Of a stretch of DNA of 64,000 nucleotides, positions 37,674 through 48,900 are shown piece by piece (position 1 is the first letter of the stretch; every line of letters starts with the position of its first letter). This DNA comes from Ciona intestinalis. Lineage: Eukaryota > Chordata > Ascidiacea > Phlebobranchia > Cionidae. The translations under genes and the position numbers were made by a program. The notes under the pieces are model-generated. The model did no database searches, was not told the DNA's origin, and saw nothing but the letters and a program-made list of their open reading frames with translations. The stretch covers positions 1,019,534 to 1,083,533 of the forward strand of contig NC_020168.2 in assembly GCF_000224145.3 (NCBI RefSeq), given 5' to 3'.

Positions 37674-38174
37674 ATATATGAGGAAAAGTGCTGAGTCGGC
37701 AGAGAATTTTTTTTATATATTCGCTAAGAAAAAGCATTCATTATACTAAATCCAAAACAAGAATTTTGAATTTTCTTAGTTAAGAAACTAGAAACGCTCA
37801 AAGTTGAGTGACACTTTTTATTATTGAAAAACCTATGCATTCTCGCACGACTGACTTTTTACTCCAGCGGTTGAATTTGCGGTTGTGACAGACATATTTT
37901 CAGAAGCTATTTCGTTTGAAACTTTGGTGGTACTTTTACAACAAGTTTAAGCGTTTCTGTCAAAACACAAACTTTTTTTCGTTGGTATGCTACTTCAACT
38001 AAGTTTGCTATAACACTGTTAAGTACATATATATTTCCCGTGTGGCTTTTATTTGTCTGTAATATATAATTTATTCACAACAATCAAACCAACAACGCGA
38101 GTGAATAAATTGATGACTGCATATGAAATGCATTTAGATACGAACATACGATATATTGGTCGTGCCCAAATGTT

Positions 38175-38221
38175 TAGCCTCTGATGTTTACCACGCGAGT
38201 AGTGGTAAACATCAGAGGCTA
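38175..38221. repeat. Perfect 20-bp inverted repeat with 7-base loop
   Basis: Left arm tagcctctgatgtttaccac, loop gcgagta, right arm its exact reverse complement. It lies between the 3' ends of the convergent caveolin and FLVCR genes. No mismatch or bulge, and pairing does not extend outward. Could be a very short foldback insertion, a structured RNA end or a recent inverted duplication. Confidence 0.9.
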
Positions 38222-38543
38222 TTTTTGAAGCGTTGTTGGTTTTTGGAGCGTTTATCTATAAATATCTCATGCAAACACTCAATTCCCGATAATGTCTCAT
38301 AATGCACACATAATATTAGCTAAGCAAGCATACCTGGAAATAAACCGTCCAGGTTAACACCAATGGTTTGTAAACCTATATACACAAGCACACGGTATAA
38401 GTACATTGATGATGTATATAATATACACGACAACAAAACCTAATCAATAACTAATAACAAGGTAGCGTAATGTTAAGATAAAGAAATAACTATTAAATCG
38501 TAAAAATTAGCACAACAATTATTAACTGTCACGTAAAGTTACA

Positions 38544-41500
38544 TTATTCCAATCCAGTGCTGTAACATGATGAGACTGAGGTTAAACGGATAAGTTTGGT
38601 GTCATCAGACGCATTTTGGTCGGTATTATTGTTACTATTACAATTGGCATTAAGAATCGGTTTGCTAGTAAGCTCGATATCTTCTTTTCCGCTTGGTATC
38701 TGCGTACGAAATATTGTATTAAATAATATCATTGTCGTGGATGTAACATTATTATTTGATTGACACCCGAGCCGTTTTTTTTTGTCTTTAAGATATGTAG
38801 GCCTATACCCTAGTTTCTATTACGTTAGTAATAGTTGTATTCGTTGTTACTTGTGTAAAAGCTGTACTGTCTGTTAATTTAGATTCTGTTTCTTCACACT
38901 ATTTGTGTTTGTTTGTGTTCCCTTATTACTAGTTGTTATCCACTAATTACGCACGAATTGTTTTCTACATTTGTTTAACTCAACGTTTCCGCGTGCTCCT
39001 TGCCACTAGCCTGATTGCTGGCGTCAAATGCCGCGCGCTTTTCCTCCTTCTAGTTTTGGGTGTGTCAGTTGTTCTGATTATATTGTGTTGGCGAAAGGTT
39101 ATTTTACTGTGAGCTAATTGTTACATAAAGTCGATGGGTAATACTTGTAAGTCTTGTATTGAGCTGTTATTTCACGAAAGGTGCTATGTAACCGATAATT
39201 GTAAATTTTTAAGATTTTTTTGGACTACTTTTATTAAATTACGTTTTATAGTTATCCGTATTTAGTTGAGCTTATACGAGACTAGACAGACAGGCCAGGC
39301 GATTGGCCGTTAAAGCAACGACCCGGAGCAAACCGTCATTATAAACGTAACAATTATTCGTTATAAAAACCCGTTTGTCCGACTCTGTGGTTAGAGCGCC
39401 GCATCGCAACGAGGCACAAGGCATCGGGTAAGATGCCTTCAACGAAACAAACAGAATCCCCCCATAAACAATTATTAACAGAGATAAAAGCATGCACGAG
39501 ATGTAAGAAACTGCCCCGCCACGCAGGTAAATAAATCCATTCATTCAACAAGTAACTACACTACATACCTGGTAATTAGCGTTTTGTCTTTTCAGATCCG
39601 ACTTTATAAGAACTGTAGAAAATAATTAAAGGATCAAAACAATACGTACGATTGATTTTGACAGATTCGGTTTAATCTTTTCCGACAAATTGGGTCAGCC
39701 ATGCTAATTGAATTAACGCAGGTCGATAAACTGGAGTTACGGAATTGCGTGCGAGACGCGAGTGACGTAAGTGAAGTGGTATGTAACCAATTGCAACCGT
39801 GTAAAAAAAAACGATTCAATAAAGTAATAAAAAACATGTGTTTTTTGCCACACAAAACTTGCACATTTTTTTTATTTTTTTATTTTTGCAACACAAAAAG
39901 TGTTACAGTAGAACAAATAAACAAATTGTATTTTCAAAATTCTACCTGTTAGTATAGTTCCCACCAACAGTGCTGCTGACATGAACTTGGTTGCAGCACC
40001 TGCATCAAAATGATCTAAAAGCTGCCCCGAGCTCAGAGTTAACACGATTCCAAATATCTGTTCATAAATAATTCATAAAAAAGTTTAAATCTCGTTAAAG
40101 GATGGATTAAGCTATCGTATCGATTAAATAAGTTCCAAGTAAACTTTAAAGTTAACAACATACACTGCTTTATAAACAAGCTCATTTTATCACCTGGGCT
40201 GAGACATTCAGCAATCCAGAGGAAGTGGCTTCAGATTCTGGAAAAGTAATTTCTGCAGCAAACTCAAAACCAATGGGCAAGTAACCCGTCATGAAGAAGC
40301 TACAACATAAAAAAAGCTTTTTAAATCATTACAACTTACGAGTCATTGTGTGATTGTGTTACCCAAGAAGGCCTATTGTGAGGTAATCCAACCAAAGAAG
40401 ACCAAGGCTTAGTGTGAATGAGAATACACACATAAACGCCAATGATAGCACATATATTCCAACAGTTGTTGACCTGCAATTAGGGAAAATAGTATCAACA
40501 GCGATGCATATGAACAACAACACTCACAACTTACTTGTACAATTTAGTTTTATCTAGAAAAAGTCCACAAATAACTGATCCACCCAAACCAGCAACCACC
40601 ATGGTCAAGCCAATTTCACCGATTTGTTTTTCAGCATTCTGTACACAGTATGTGATTAGTGATATGCGTAATGTAAACTATTTCCATTCAAAAAAACATA
40701 ACTACCAACTTCATGGTACTCTTCAATGATTTGATTCAGTAATGTTCCAATGGCGTAGTAGGTGCCAGTATTAATACCTATAACAAAACGAAATTAAAAA
40801 AAAGAATTATATATATAGGCCTAAACAGTATTTTACAATCTTACCATAAGAAATTAATAAAACCAGAAACGGTATATCTTTCATCAAAACTTTAATGGAA
40901 CGCTTATAGTTATTAAGCGACGTTGCATGAGTGGCTTGGTTGGATGATTCTGCTGCTATTGATATAGCACGAGCTTTACTTGGTGGAAGTGGTGGCTCAT
41001 CTTTTATCACTGTAAAGTATCAAGATTGCTTAGTGTGAGTGTTGGATGACTCTACCAAACATATTCAACTACCTATAAATATTAGTAGAACAACAAGAGT
41101 ACAAACAGCTGCGGAAGAAATGAACATTATTCGAAGTCCTGATGCTATTTCATCATCTGTACCAAGTGGGACCATTAAAGGTGGAAGAACAAACCCCAAA
41201 GCAACTCCAAGCTAATTAAGAAAAAATTAACAAAATTTAAAGTTTAATAATAAAGAAAAAATAGCTCTTAACAAAACACCACTTCATAAGTACTATAAAC
41301 ATGGCCTAAAGTTAAAAGTAAGACAAGTACCCACTACAATTAAATAGAAGACCATGCAGATTTAAATTTGTGTTTCAAAACATAATCTTTAAGAGTATGA
41401 ACACTGCTCAAAGTCCATCTTGGTAAGTTTTATGTAATTTTTGTAACTTCACATAAAAACAAGAAAGGCTAGACTTTGGAATAACAGACTTTGAGACCTG

Positions 41501-42344
41501 GTAGGTTCAAAGTACAGTTGTGTTGTAAATCCAATTCAAGTAAACAATCTGCCTCTTAAACAGATTGAAAGAGGTACGTAGGTGGTTTTTTGAAAAAAAT
41601 AAATATATATAATAATATATATTACTTGTTGAAAAAACATGTCAATCTCTTACATAAACCTTGGCTTATCATTCATACCTGATTTCCAAACACCCCCATA
41701 GAGGTAGCTGTAGAAACTTCTGTGGGACCGAAATAGACGGAGGCAATTTTCGGTGGAATTTCAAGAATAAAAGATTGTGCACATGCCGCAATTGTTTGTC
41801 CTGTAGGAAAGGATTGCTAACAATTATCCACATATGTTTTTTTATGTGCTTTTCGCCTTTTAATAAACATAAGGAAACCAAACATACCGAAAAATGATAC
41901 TGCAAACAGATTTGGATTGACACTTCCGATCTTAATTAAGGAACCGATTGCATTGAGAGCAGAACCAACCAATAGGATCTTTCTTAAACCCCATTTATCC
42001 AACATCCAAGTGGCGACAAACATTAAGGGGATATATGAAAGCATATATATCATCGATGTCCATTGTACAGCAAGCATACTTGTGCCTTTATAGTACTTTA
42101 CAATAATGTTAGAAATTATTGCATACTCCATCCACTGAAAAGCACTTGACATTGAGTATATGCAAAATATTCCCAAAATAAGAAAACGCCTTTTATACAG
42201 TTTAACCTGCGGTTTATCTTCTGCTTCATTTTCTTTTATTATTTTTTGTGGTTTCTTTTTATCAACCACGGTGACTGTAAATCCATCAGCACTTTCTTGC
42301 ACCACAGTATCTTCATACTTGCATATTGATTCTTTCTCTTCCAT
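38544..42344 (-). CDS. FLVCR-family (SLC49) major facilitator transporter
   Basis: Eleven exons join in phase to 527 aa: 41888-42344, 41679-41800, 41073-41211, 40845-41009, 40710-40777, 40535-40638, 40363-40473, 40194-40299, 39946-40057, 39569-39612, 38544-38699. Conserved stretches match FLVCR1/FLVCR2: the first helix [20 protein letters not shown], the helix 2-3 block ([29 protein letters not shown]), [40 protein letters not shown] and [13 protein letters not shown]. Expect 12 membrane helices with both termini cytoplasmic. The vertebrate proteins transport choline and related amines and have been linked to heme export; the substrate here is not predictable by eye. A 50-residue charged N-terminus precedes helix 1, and the last exon adds a Ser/Asn-rich tail. 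A single gene may stand for both vertebrate paralogues. This is a host transporter despite its virus-receptor name. Confidence 0.95.
39372..39550 (+). mobile_element. SINE-like unit with tRNA-like head in the last FLVCR intron
   Basis: Starts ctctgtggttagagcgccgc, resembling a tRNA 5' part with A box, and ends in an aaataaatccattcattcaa tail. The body differs from the main SINE family. Tentative. Confidence 0.45.
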
Positions 42345-42879
42345 TATACAATCACACCGCAGGAAGAATTAAACAAAATGAACTTGAACTACGTGGGAGT
42401 CTATAACCAGCATGAAATAATTTAGAGAATCCAGGTATTTTATTTAATAATTAATATTACCAGATTTTAGAAGAAGTGTACATAACAACATACGTTACTA
42501 AAGTACACCAATTGCGCACGGTTTACAATTACATCTTTACAACGATACACAACCATCGCACCAATCCACCAACCTTTAACAAAACTTTATAATGTAACAT
42601 ACGCCGGTATACATTTTATGAAATGTGCATAGATAAGAGATTACGTTCGATTATAAGGGTCAGAAAGCTGAAAGAAAAACACAACTTTTTTTCTAACATT
42701 CTCTCTTACGGTGGTCGATAAATAGAAATCCAAACAAACTGAAGCAAAGTCTATAAAAGCAAGAGAGCAGAGCTTTAATGAGTAAGCAAGTATAAAACTA
42801 ACTAACATAATAATAAGTGATCACAGATCTAATGCATGAGCACGGTATAAACTAATTAGCATAGTATTAATTAACCCCA

Positions 42880-43190
42880 TCACTACAATGATCGACTGAG
42901 ATCAATCAAAAGTAACCAACAAAGCGGGTTTCAGTCGCCATTGGTGACTGTGGAGTAGTAGATAGAATGCATTTATTCGTGTATTATAACTTATTAAACT
43001 TAAGACGTACAAGGAATGAAAGTTTGGTAAAGAATAGGTGTAAATACGCTTTGTACAACTCCTGTACCATGTGTTGACATGTAAACTCACACTATAGTTA
43101 ACCTTGTCGTCGCTTAAAGACGTTTGTCTTGGGAATTTGGATAATCTGTAATCACATAGTATTATAGGTAATGTTAGAATTTAATACTAT
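42880..43190 (-). repeat. Family-B interspersed repeat, reversed
   Basis: On the minus strand it shows the ctccacagtcaccaatggcg block, the preceding acacgaataaatgcattct and the upstream ggtacaggagttgtacaaag seen at 23960-24110. Confidence 0.65.
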
Positions 43191-43544
43191 TCTTATTGTG
43201 GCGGCTGCATAATAATTTATTACGAGCGGTAAACTAAAAGAGCGAAGAAACGAAGGACGTGGTGTTTATACCGAAGATAACGATAAGAAAAAAGCACTCG
43301 TCTACGCTTCGAAGCACACACGCTAATTGTGCGGTTTTAAATCTGAAAATTTAGTCTAAAAATTTTAAACATATATTACGATTTGATTTCAATCAAGATA
43401 TTAAAGAAAAATGCTAGAATTGAGAATTAAGATAACAGCGGAAAAAAATTGCCCTATTAGCAACAACAAAGCCAAGAACAACTTTTCGACGAAAAAGAAT
43501 CTATATGACCACTACCGTGCTCAATAATTAACCTTTTTTGCTAC

Positions 43545-43748
43545 ACGGTCGACTAAGGTCGATCAAAAACAAACCAGAAGTAACCAACAAAGTGGGTTTT
43601 AGTCGCTATTGGTGACTGTAGGTTATTAGTTGAATGCATTTATTCATGTATTATAACTCACTTACACTAGTTAACCTTGTCGTCCTTAAAAAAAGTTGTT
43701 TTAAGAAATTTAGACTAACTATAATCACGCCATTAATGAATGTAACTT
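43545..43748 (-). repeat. Family-B repeat fragment, reversed, cut by gap
   Basis: Contains the minus-strand cagtcaccaatagcgactaa block with the adjoining acatgaataaatgcattc, a further copy of the same family. Ends at the N run. Confidence 0.6.
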
Positions 43749-43798
43749 NNNNNNNNNNNNNNNNNNNNNNNNNNNNNNNNNNNNNNNNNNNNNNNNNN
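43749..43798. other. Assembly gap (50 N)
   Basis: Run of exactly 50 N, immediately after atgaatgtaactt, which resembles a SINE tail. The missing sequence is probably a repeat. Confidence 0.99.
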
Positions 43799-43799
43799 A

Positions 43800-44160
43800 C
43801 CATATTAGAAGAAGTTTGTATTAATCATATAGAACAGTGGGGGAGATAGGACACTTAAACACATATTGCCAAGTATTTCCAAAATAAAAATACAAAAAAA
43901 AAAGGTTTTTCGGTAATACCATGACTGTCACACTCTTATAAATTGAATACAATTTAAAATTTACATTAAAACACACGGAAAGTGATTAATCCAAGCACAC
44001 AAGTGAACACAGGGGACAGTTTAAAATCATCGTTAATTTTTTGATTTAAAGTCAATTTATCATTAGGAATACGCGTAAATACCACGAAATAATACTGCAC
44101 GCTTTGAGAATCAAGTTTAAACATTATTTTTCTTGCTCAAGTGCTTTAGTTTTTACCGTG
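43800..44160 (-). mobile_element. Family-L TIR element fragment, reversed
   Basis: Carries the terminus gtgggggagataggacactt, then in reverse order the right-hand part of 3771-5105 (acacggaaagtg, cgtaaataccacgaaataat, tttagtttttaccgtgttac). Truncated. Confidence 0.7.
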
Positions 44161-44204
44161 TTACCTAAATTATATTGTTGTTAAAATGGTATTGTTTGAA
44201 CGAT

Positions 44205-44400
44205 AATGGGTACGTCCATACACTTCGTGCCAGCTTACGGGTTAACATGTATGTTACTTTGTCGGTGCGATTATTATTTTCTTGTATGGCTGATAATTTG
44301 AACAACCCAATAGTGGCTACTGGGTTGGAGCAACTGCCGTTAGATGTCTTGCCCAAATACACATACGCACACAATGGTAGCGGCGACGAGCCTTGTTTAG
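44205..44400 (-). mobile_element. tRNA-derived SINE, truncated
   Basis: Carries acttcgtgccagcttacggg, gtggctactgggttggagca, ttgcccaaatacacatacgc and gtagcggcgacgagccttg. The A-box end and the tail are missing. Confidence 0.8.
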
Positions 44401-44869
44401 ACGAATAAACACGTAATTATAAAATTCTAGGTCCTTGTGATCCGTAATGGCGACGAAGATGAGGTGACAGATACGGGTACAATTAATAACAATACTTTTT
44501 TTTTACAATTCGTTTTTTATTTTTGTCTTTAACTTTGGCCTGGCAGTGCTCGTCGAAGTTTTTTAGGGTTAGTGAACTCCTAAAGTTGTTATAACTCATG
44601 CCCCTTTTGTTTTAACGTTAAACTAATGACGTCATCAGGAAGAAATGCGTACCAAGCTCCTGTTTAGTAGAAAAGCGCCGCTGGTATTTTTATTACGGGC
44701 AATTTCTGAAGTTTGTGATGCAACCTGTGTGATGCACTCTTGTATACCCTCTTGTACTGATGTATTCCAGGCATGCTTGTGTGCACCATGCACAGTCACA
44801 CGTACCCAGAGCCATAGAAATACCAGAGCCATAGGTGTTTATACGACTCTGCACGTACCCTGGTGCAGA

Positions 44870-45365
44870 CCACAGAAATAAAAAAGAATAGAAGGCACAT
44901 CTCCAATGTCGGCAAAGGAGAGAGCACGATACCCCGTCCCTCTTTCGCGGGTCGTTCCCGTTTACTATTGTAGTCAATGGAGTCGATGACGTTTTGTGTA
45001 GTTTTTCTTCGTTTTTTGACTTAATTTAAAGTTATTGTGTAAAAAAACTATTTTCTAATGTATATATATTTCTAAAAAACCGTTTGTTTGAAATTTTTAA
45101 TTAATTTTTTTAAATAATTTAATTTCCCAAACAAGTGGTAAACTGTAAGCGTTAACGTACCAAATAACTAAACTAGCCTAACAAACTTGAATAGTTGGTG
45201 TAGTTTTTAAAATAAACAGCTAAAACCGTCCAAAAATACTATGCGCCTATCTTTTACAGTGGAGACGAAGGGAAATGGGGACGGAGTTGGTGGTCACGTG
45301 AATAGAAAAAAGAAAATATCACGGTTTTGAGCAGTTGCGCGTTCTACTCTTTTTTATTTCTATGG
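44870..45365. mobile_element. TIR element flanked by tgcaga, inside agagccatagaaat repeats
   Basis: Left end ccacagaaataaaaaagaat and right end (reverse complement) ccatagaaataaaaaagagt form about 24-bp imperfect TIRs around 496 bp. Hexamer tgcaga occurs directly outside both ends. Host sequence on both sides carries copies of ccagagccatagaaat. No ORF of note. Confidence 0.65.
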
Positions 45366-45946
45366 TGCAGACCAGAGCCATAGAAATGTCGACTAGACCA
45401 ACCCATTGTTACGTAAAAGACAAATTGAACGGCAGTTTTTATCCATAATAACACAGTAGGTATAGAGAAAATGCATGTTTTTTCGGTAAATTACAGAAAA
45501 ACTTGCCCCCCCCCCCCAAAAAAAATAAGAGGCTGAAAAGTCTAAAAACATGTATTTTTTTTCTGTATTAAAAATAGTCAAAAAAGGAATTAGAAGATAG
45601 TCAAATAAAGGAATTTTGATTTGTGATATTCTAGTTATTCAATTAATGGGGGTAAATTTATATGTCACCGCTCTTGCTCTATTTTGGACACACAAAGACG
45701 GCAATTGTACCACTCGGTGTTTATACTAGACCAAAATCATAGAAATTGTTGGTCTAGACATTTATACGCCTCTGGTGTAATGTGTTTGGTATTTGGATTT
45801 CTATGATGGAATATAGATCATGATGTTTCTCACTAGTGGCCCTAGAGGGCACAAACGAAGTAAAGTTTTTTAACATTTTTAAGGATAGGGCAAAGTCGTT
45901 TGTGGAATTGAATGTTGTTGTATTTAAATAACCTAAACACTTTAAG

Positions 45947-48900
45947 ATGATGCGAACGTTGCGACAAAGTTTTCGCCGTAAAAAGAAACCCAAAATACCA
46001 GAGAGCAGTAAACCACATCAGTGGCAACAAGATGAAGAAACTGTTAAGTCAGCCAAATGTAGCTTTCATGTTAAAGTAAGTTTTATTTGTATTGTAATGT
46101 TATTATGTGTTTTAAGTCATTTCTCCAAAACAATAAGATATTTAATAGGTTTCTCTAGTATCCAATGTATAGGCCAATTTAAAACCCCCAAAAGTTGAGT
46201 GGACTATAGTATATTATATATACTTATACATAATATATAATATAACTTTCTTTTTTTATTTTGGAAAGTTTTATTTTTAAATGTATATATATTATAATAT
46301 ATCATAATTTTTAACATTTTTTGTCCGGATTTCCATCTGAAATAAATTATTTTGCACAGACCCGCACAACATTTTTCACTGTTTAAGGTTATTGCGTCAG
46401 CTCTTCTGGTATCTTTTATTACAGTAGGCATGTTATAGGGATGTGTAGAAGTTGTAAAAGCTCGGGTTCGCCGAGTGCCGAGCTTCAACGAAAAGCTCGG
46501 CACGAGCCCGAGCACCTATGACTTCATTAAGGAGAAAGGCGTACAAAAATGCGATTCTATTCAGTCGAAAAGCGTCGCTAATCTTGTTTCGTAAGTTCCA
46601 ATAAAAATTATTTAATTGAAAAGTATTTATAACTTTTGCAGCCAGGTGTGCAACTAGCGCGTTCAAAAAGGGTCTGTCATACAGATAAAAAACAATGTTA
46701 TCTCTGAAGCGATATAAACGCTTTAGATATTGGTCTTGCACACTAAAAATCTATTCTACTTAATGTGGTAAATTAGGACTAATTTTACATTATTTATACT
46801 AAATTAGAAATGTTTTTTTAATAAATGAAACATTGATGTAAGTTTTACGCATGTCCATCGACCATCGTGGATAATCTAACGATTATTTGCGTCAGAATAA
46901 CTTTTATTAACCATTACGATTGTTACATTACAAACGAGATTGTTATAAAACAATCGTGTTTTATTCGCTTCCATAAGATCTGTAGTTTGTGACTTCATGT
47001 ATAATTTTTGTTTCTGATGATTAGTTTAAATGCAGGTAAATCGGGATTATGTAAATTTTAATTGGTGCAAATATAAGAGCGACGCTATCAGTAAATTGGA
47101 ACCAACAGAGATTGTAATATGATAATACTAAGTATCGTTCCGGCCGAGCTTGGACGGAGGCCAAAAAACATCGTTTGATGGCACCACACGAGAACCGGAG
47201 TTTCATTACGTCATTTTTCACGAGAATAAGTTCACAACGATTGCTTTGTTTGTTGGGTGTAGAATGTTTATTTATTTCATTATAAAAATGTTTAAGAGAT
47301 ATTAGGTTTTTATTTAAAATCAGATACAGGAACATTGCGCGCTCGTGTAATTTAACACCGGCTGTAATTCGATAGGGGCAATTTCACTGACGTTGCGATT
47401 CGTTACTTGAGAGAGAGCAAATTCACAGCGGACGAAAAATAATTAAAGAGAAAACTACACTGACTGTTCTCGTTGTCTCCACTTTGTAGCTTCACTTTTT
47501 TTCATTTTCAGTATTTTTCGCTCTCGCGTGCAACATATAGCAATAGCATATGAGGCTCGGCGCTCGATTTCAGTCGAGCGTCAAAAAAGGAGACGCTCGG
47601 GCACGTGCTTTTGAGTTCGGGCTCGGCACATCCCTAGCACGTTGTATAAAACATTGTTTTTGATGACTAAGCGCATGACTGACGTGTCTCTTTTTTAGAA
47701 ACAAAAGTACTTCCTTGATTATCCAACGTAGTTGGAAAATTACATTTAAAATTCACACTGGATTACGAAATATTCATTATTGAAGCGGAAGTGTCATAAT
47801 AGTGATTATGAACACCATCTTTATATACAGTATGGTAGTAATTGATACATCCAGTATTTCGGTCGGAAGTTGTTAATAATAAAAACTGAAAAAAAGCTAA
47901 ACATTTGTAAATTGCAGTGTTGCAATATTTTTTCATTAACAAAATTGTAATTAAAATTATCTATATATATATATAATTGTTGCTTTAGTTTTTGTTTATT
48001 TTAAATTATAAAATTACAATCTGTTTAGTCATATTTTGCTGAGGAGGTAATAACAATCGTGCTCTCAGGTCTCAGCAAATCCCTGGCCATTATTATTTTC
48101 AATGCAACAGTATTGTAGAAAACCCAATGTCATCAAAGTTTTCAACTTCTCTGTTTACTGCTGGCAAATATAGCTATCAGTTTATTAAAATTTTAAATAG
48201 CAACATTTACGTGAAAAGCCTTTTGACGCTTTTAATCAAGGATGTTGACGAAAATATTAAATATTTACGGCACATTTCTTTAATAAAGAAAAGTGTGTCA
48301 CATTTTTATTGATTTTAAAATATTTCTACTTTTGTGTAAAATTATGCTAGAAGTGTAATATATATATATGTTCTTTATATTAGTATCTGGGCAATATTGA
48401 AGTTGAAGAATCAAGGGGAATGGCTGTATGTGAACAAGCTGTCAAGCAACTTAAAGCCGTAAGTTGTTTTTTTTGCTATTTTTTAATACTTGGCTTTAGA
48501 AAATCAAAAACAGATCTGTCAGCAAATAACTAATAATAAAATGGTCTTTTTCATCAGATATATCACCTATTACCTACCTTTTCTAAGCACATTGAATGTA
48601 AGTGATAGTGATAAATCAAAATGTGTATTAAACAAGTAAAAAATGTTGAAAGATATATTTATGTTAAAAAGAAACTGTGGATTGTAACACTTGAAAGATC
48701 TTGTATTCTACAACAAATATTTAGATAGGGAGGAACACTGTTTCTGTATTAAAATGAAGCAGCAAATGAGAAAAGCTCACAATTAGGTTTCTTTTAAACG
48801 TCTATTGTCCAAAGAAATGCAACCACGTTGTACTAAATTTGTCAAAAATGTTTTACCCTTAAATTCCCCTTCAAATCACATTCACTATACGACTACACCA

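Larger units (their letters stand above)
37281..38543. other. Spacer between convergent caveolin and FLVCR genes
   Basis: Holds both 3' UTRs, one family-S MITE (37481-37673) and a perfect hairpin (38175-38221). No coding exon supported and no strong AATAAA close to the caveolin stop. Confidence 0.65.
42345..45946. other. Spacer between divergent FLVCR and Numb genes
   Basis: No coding exon supported. Contents in order: FLVCR 5' flank, two minus family-B copies (42880-43190, 43545-43748), an N gap, a reversed family-L piece, a minus SINE, then a block of agagccatagaaat repeats enclosing a TIR element, and about 500 bases before the Numb start. Confidence 0.65.

Noticed and set aside
44635-44977. 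Overlapping frames on both strands with cysteine-rich products
   Set aside because: They coincide with the agagccatagaaat repeat block and TIR element, show no splice continuity and match no family.
46204-46741. Two overlapping ~100-codon minus-strand frames
   Set aside because: They cross or lie within the edge of the hAT-like element in Numb intron 1 and show no domain.
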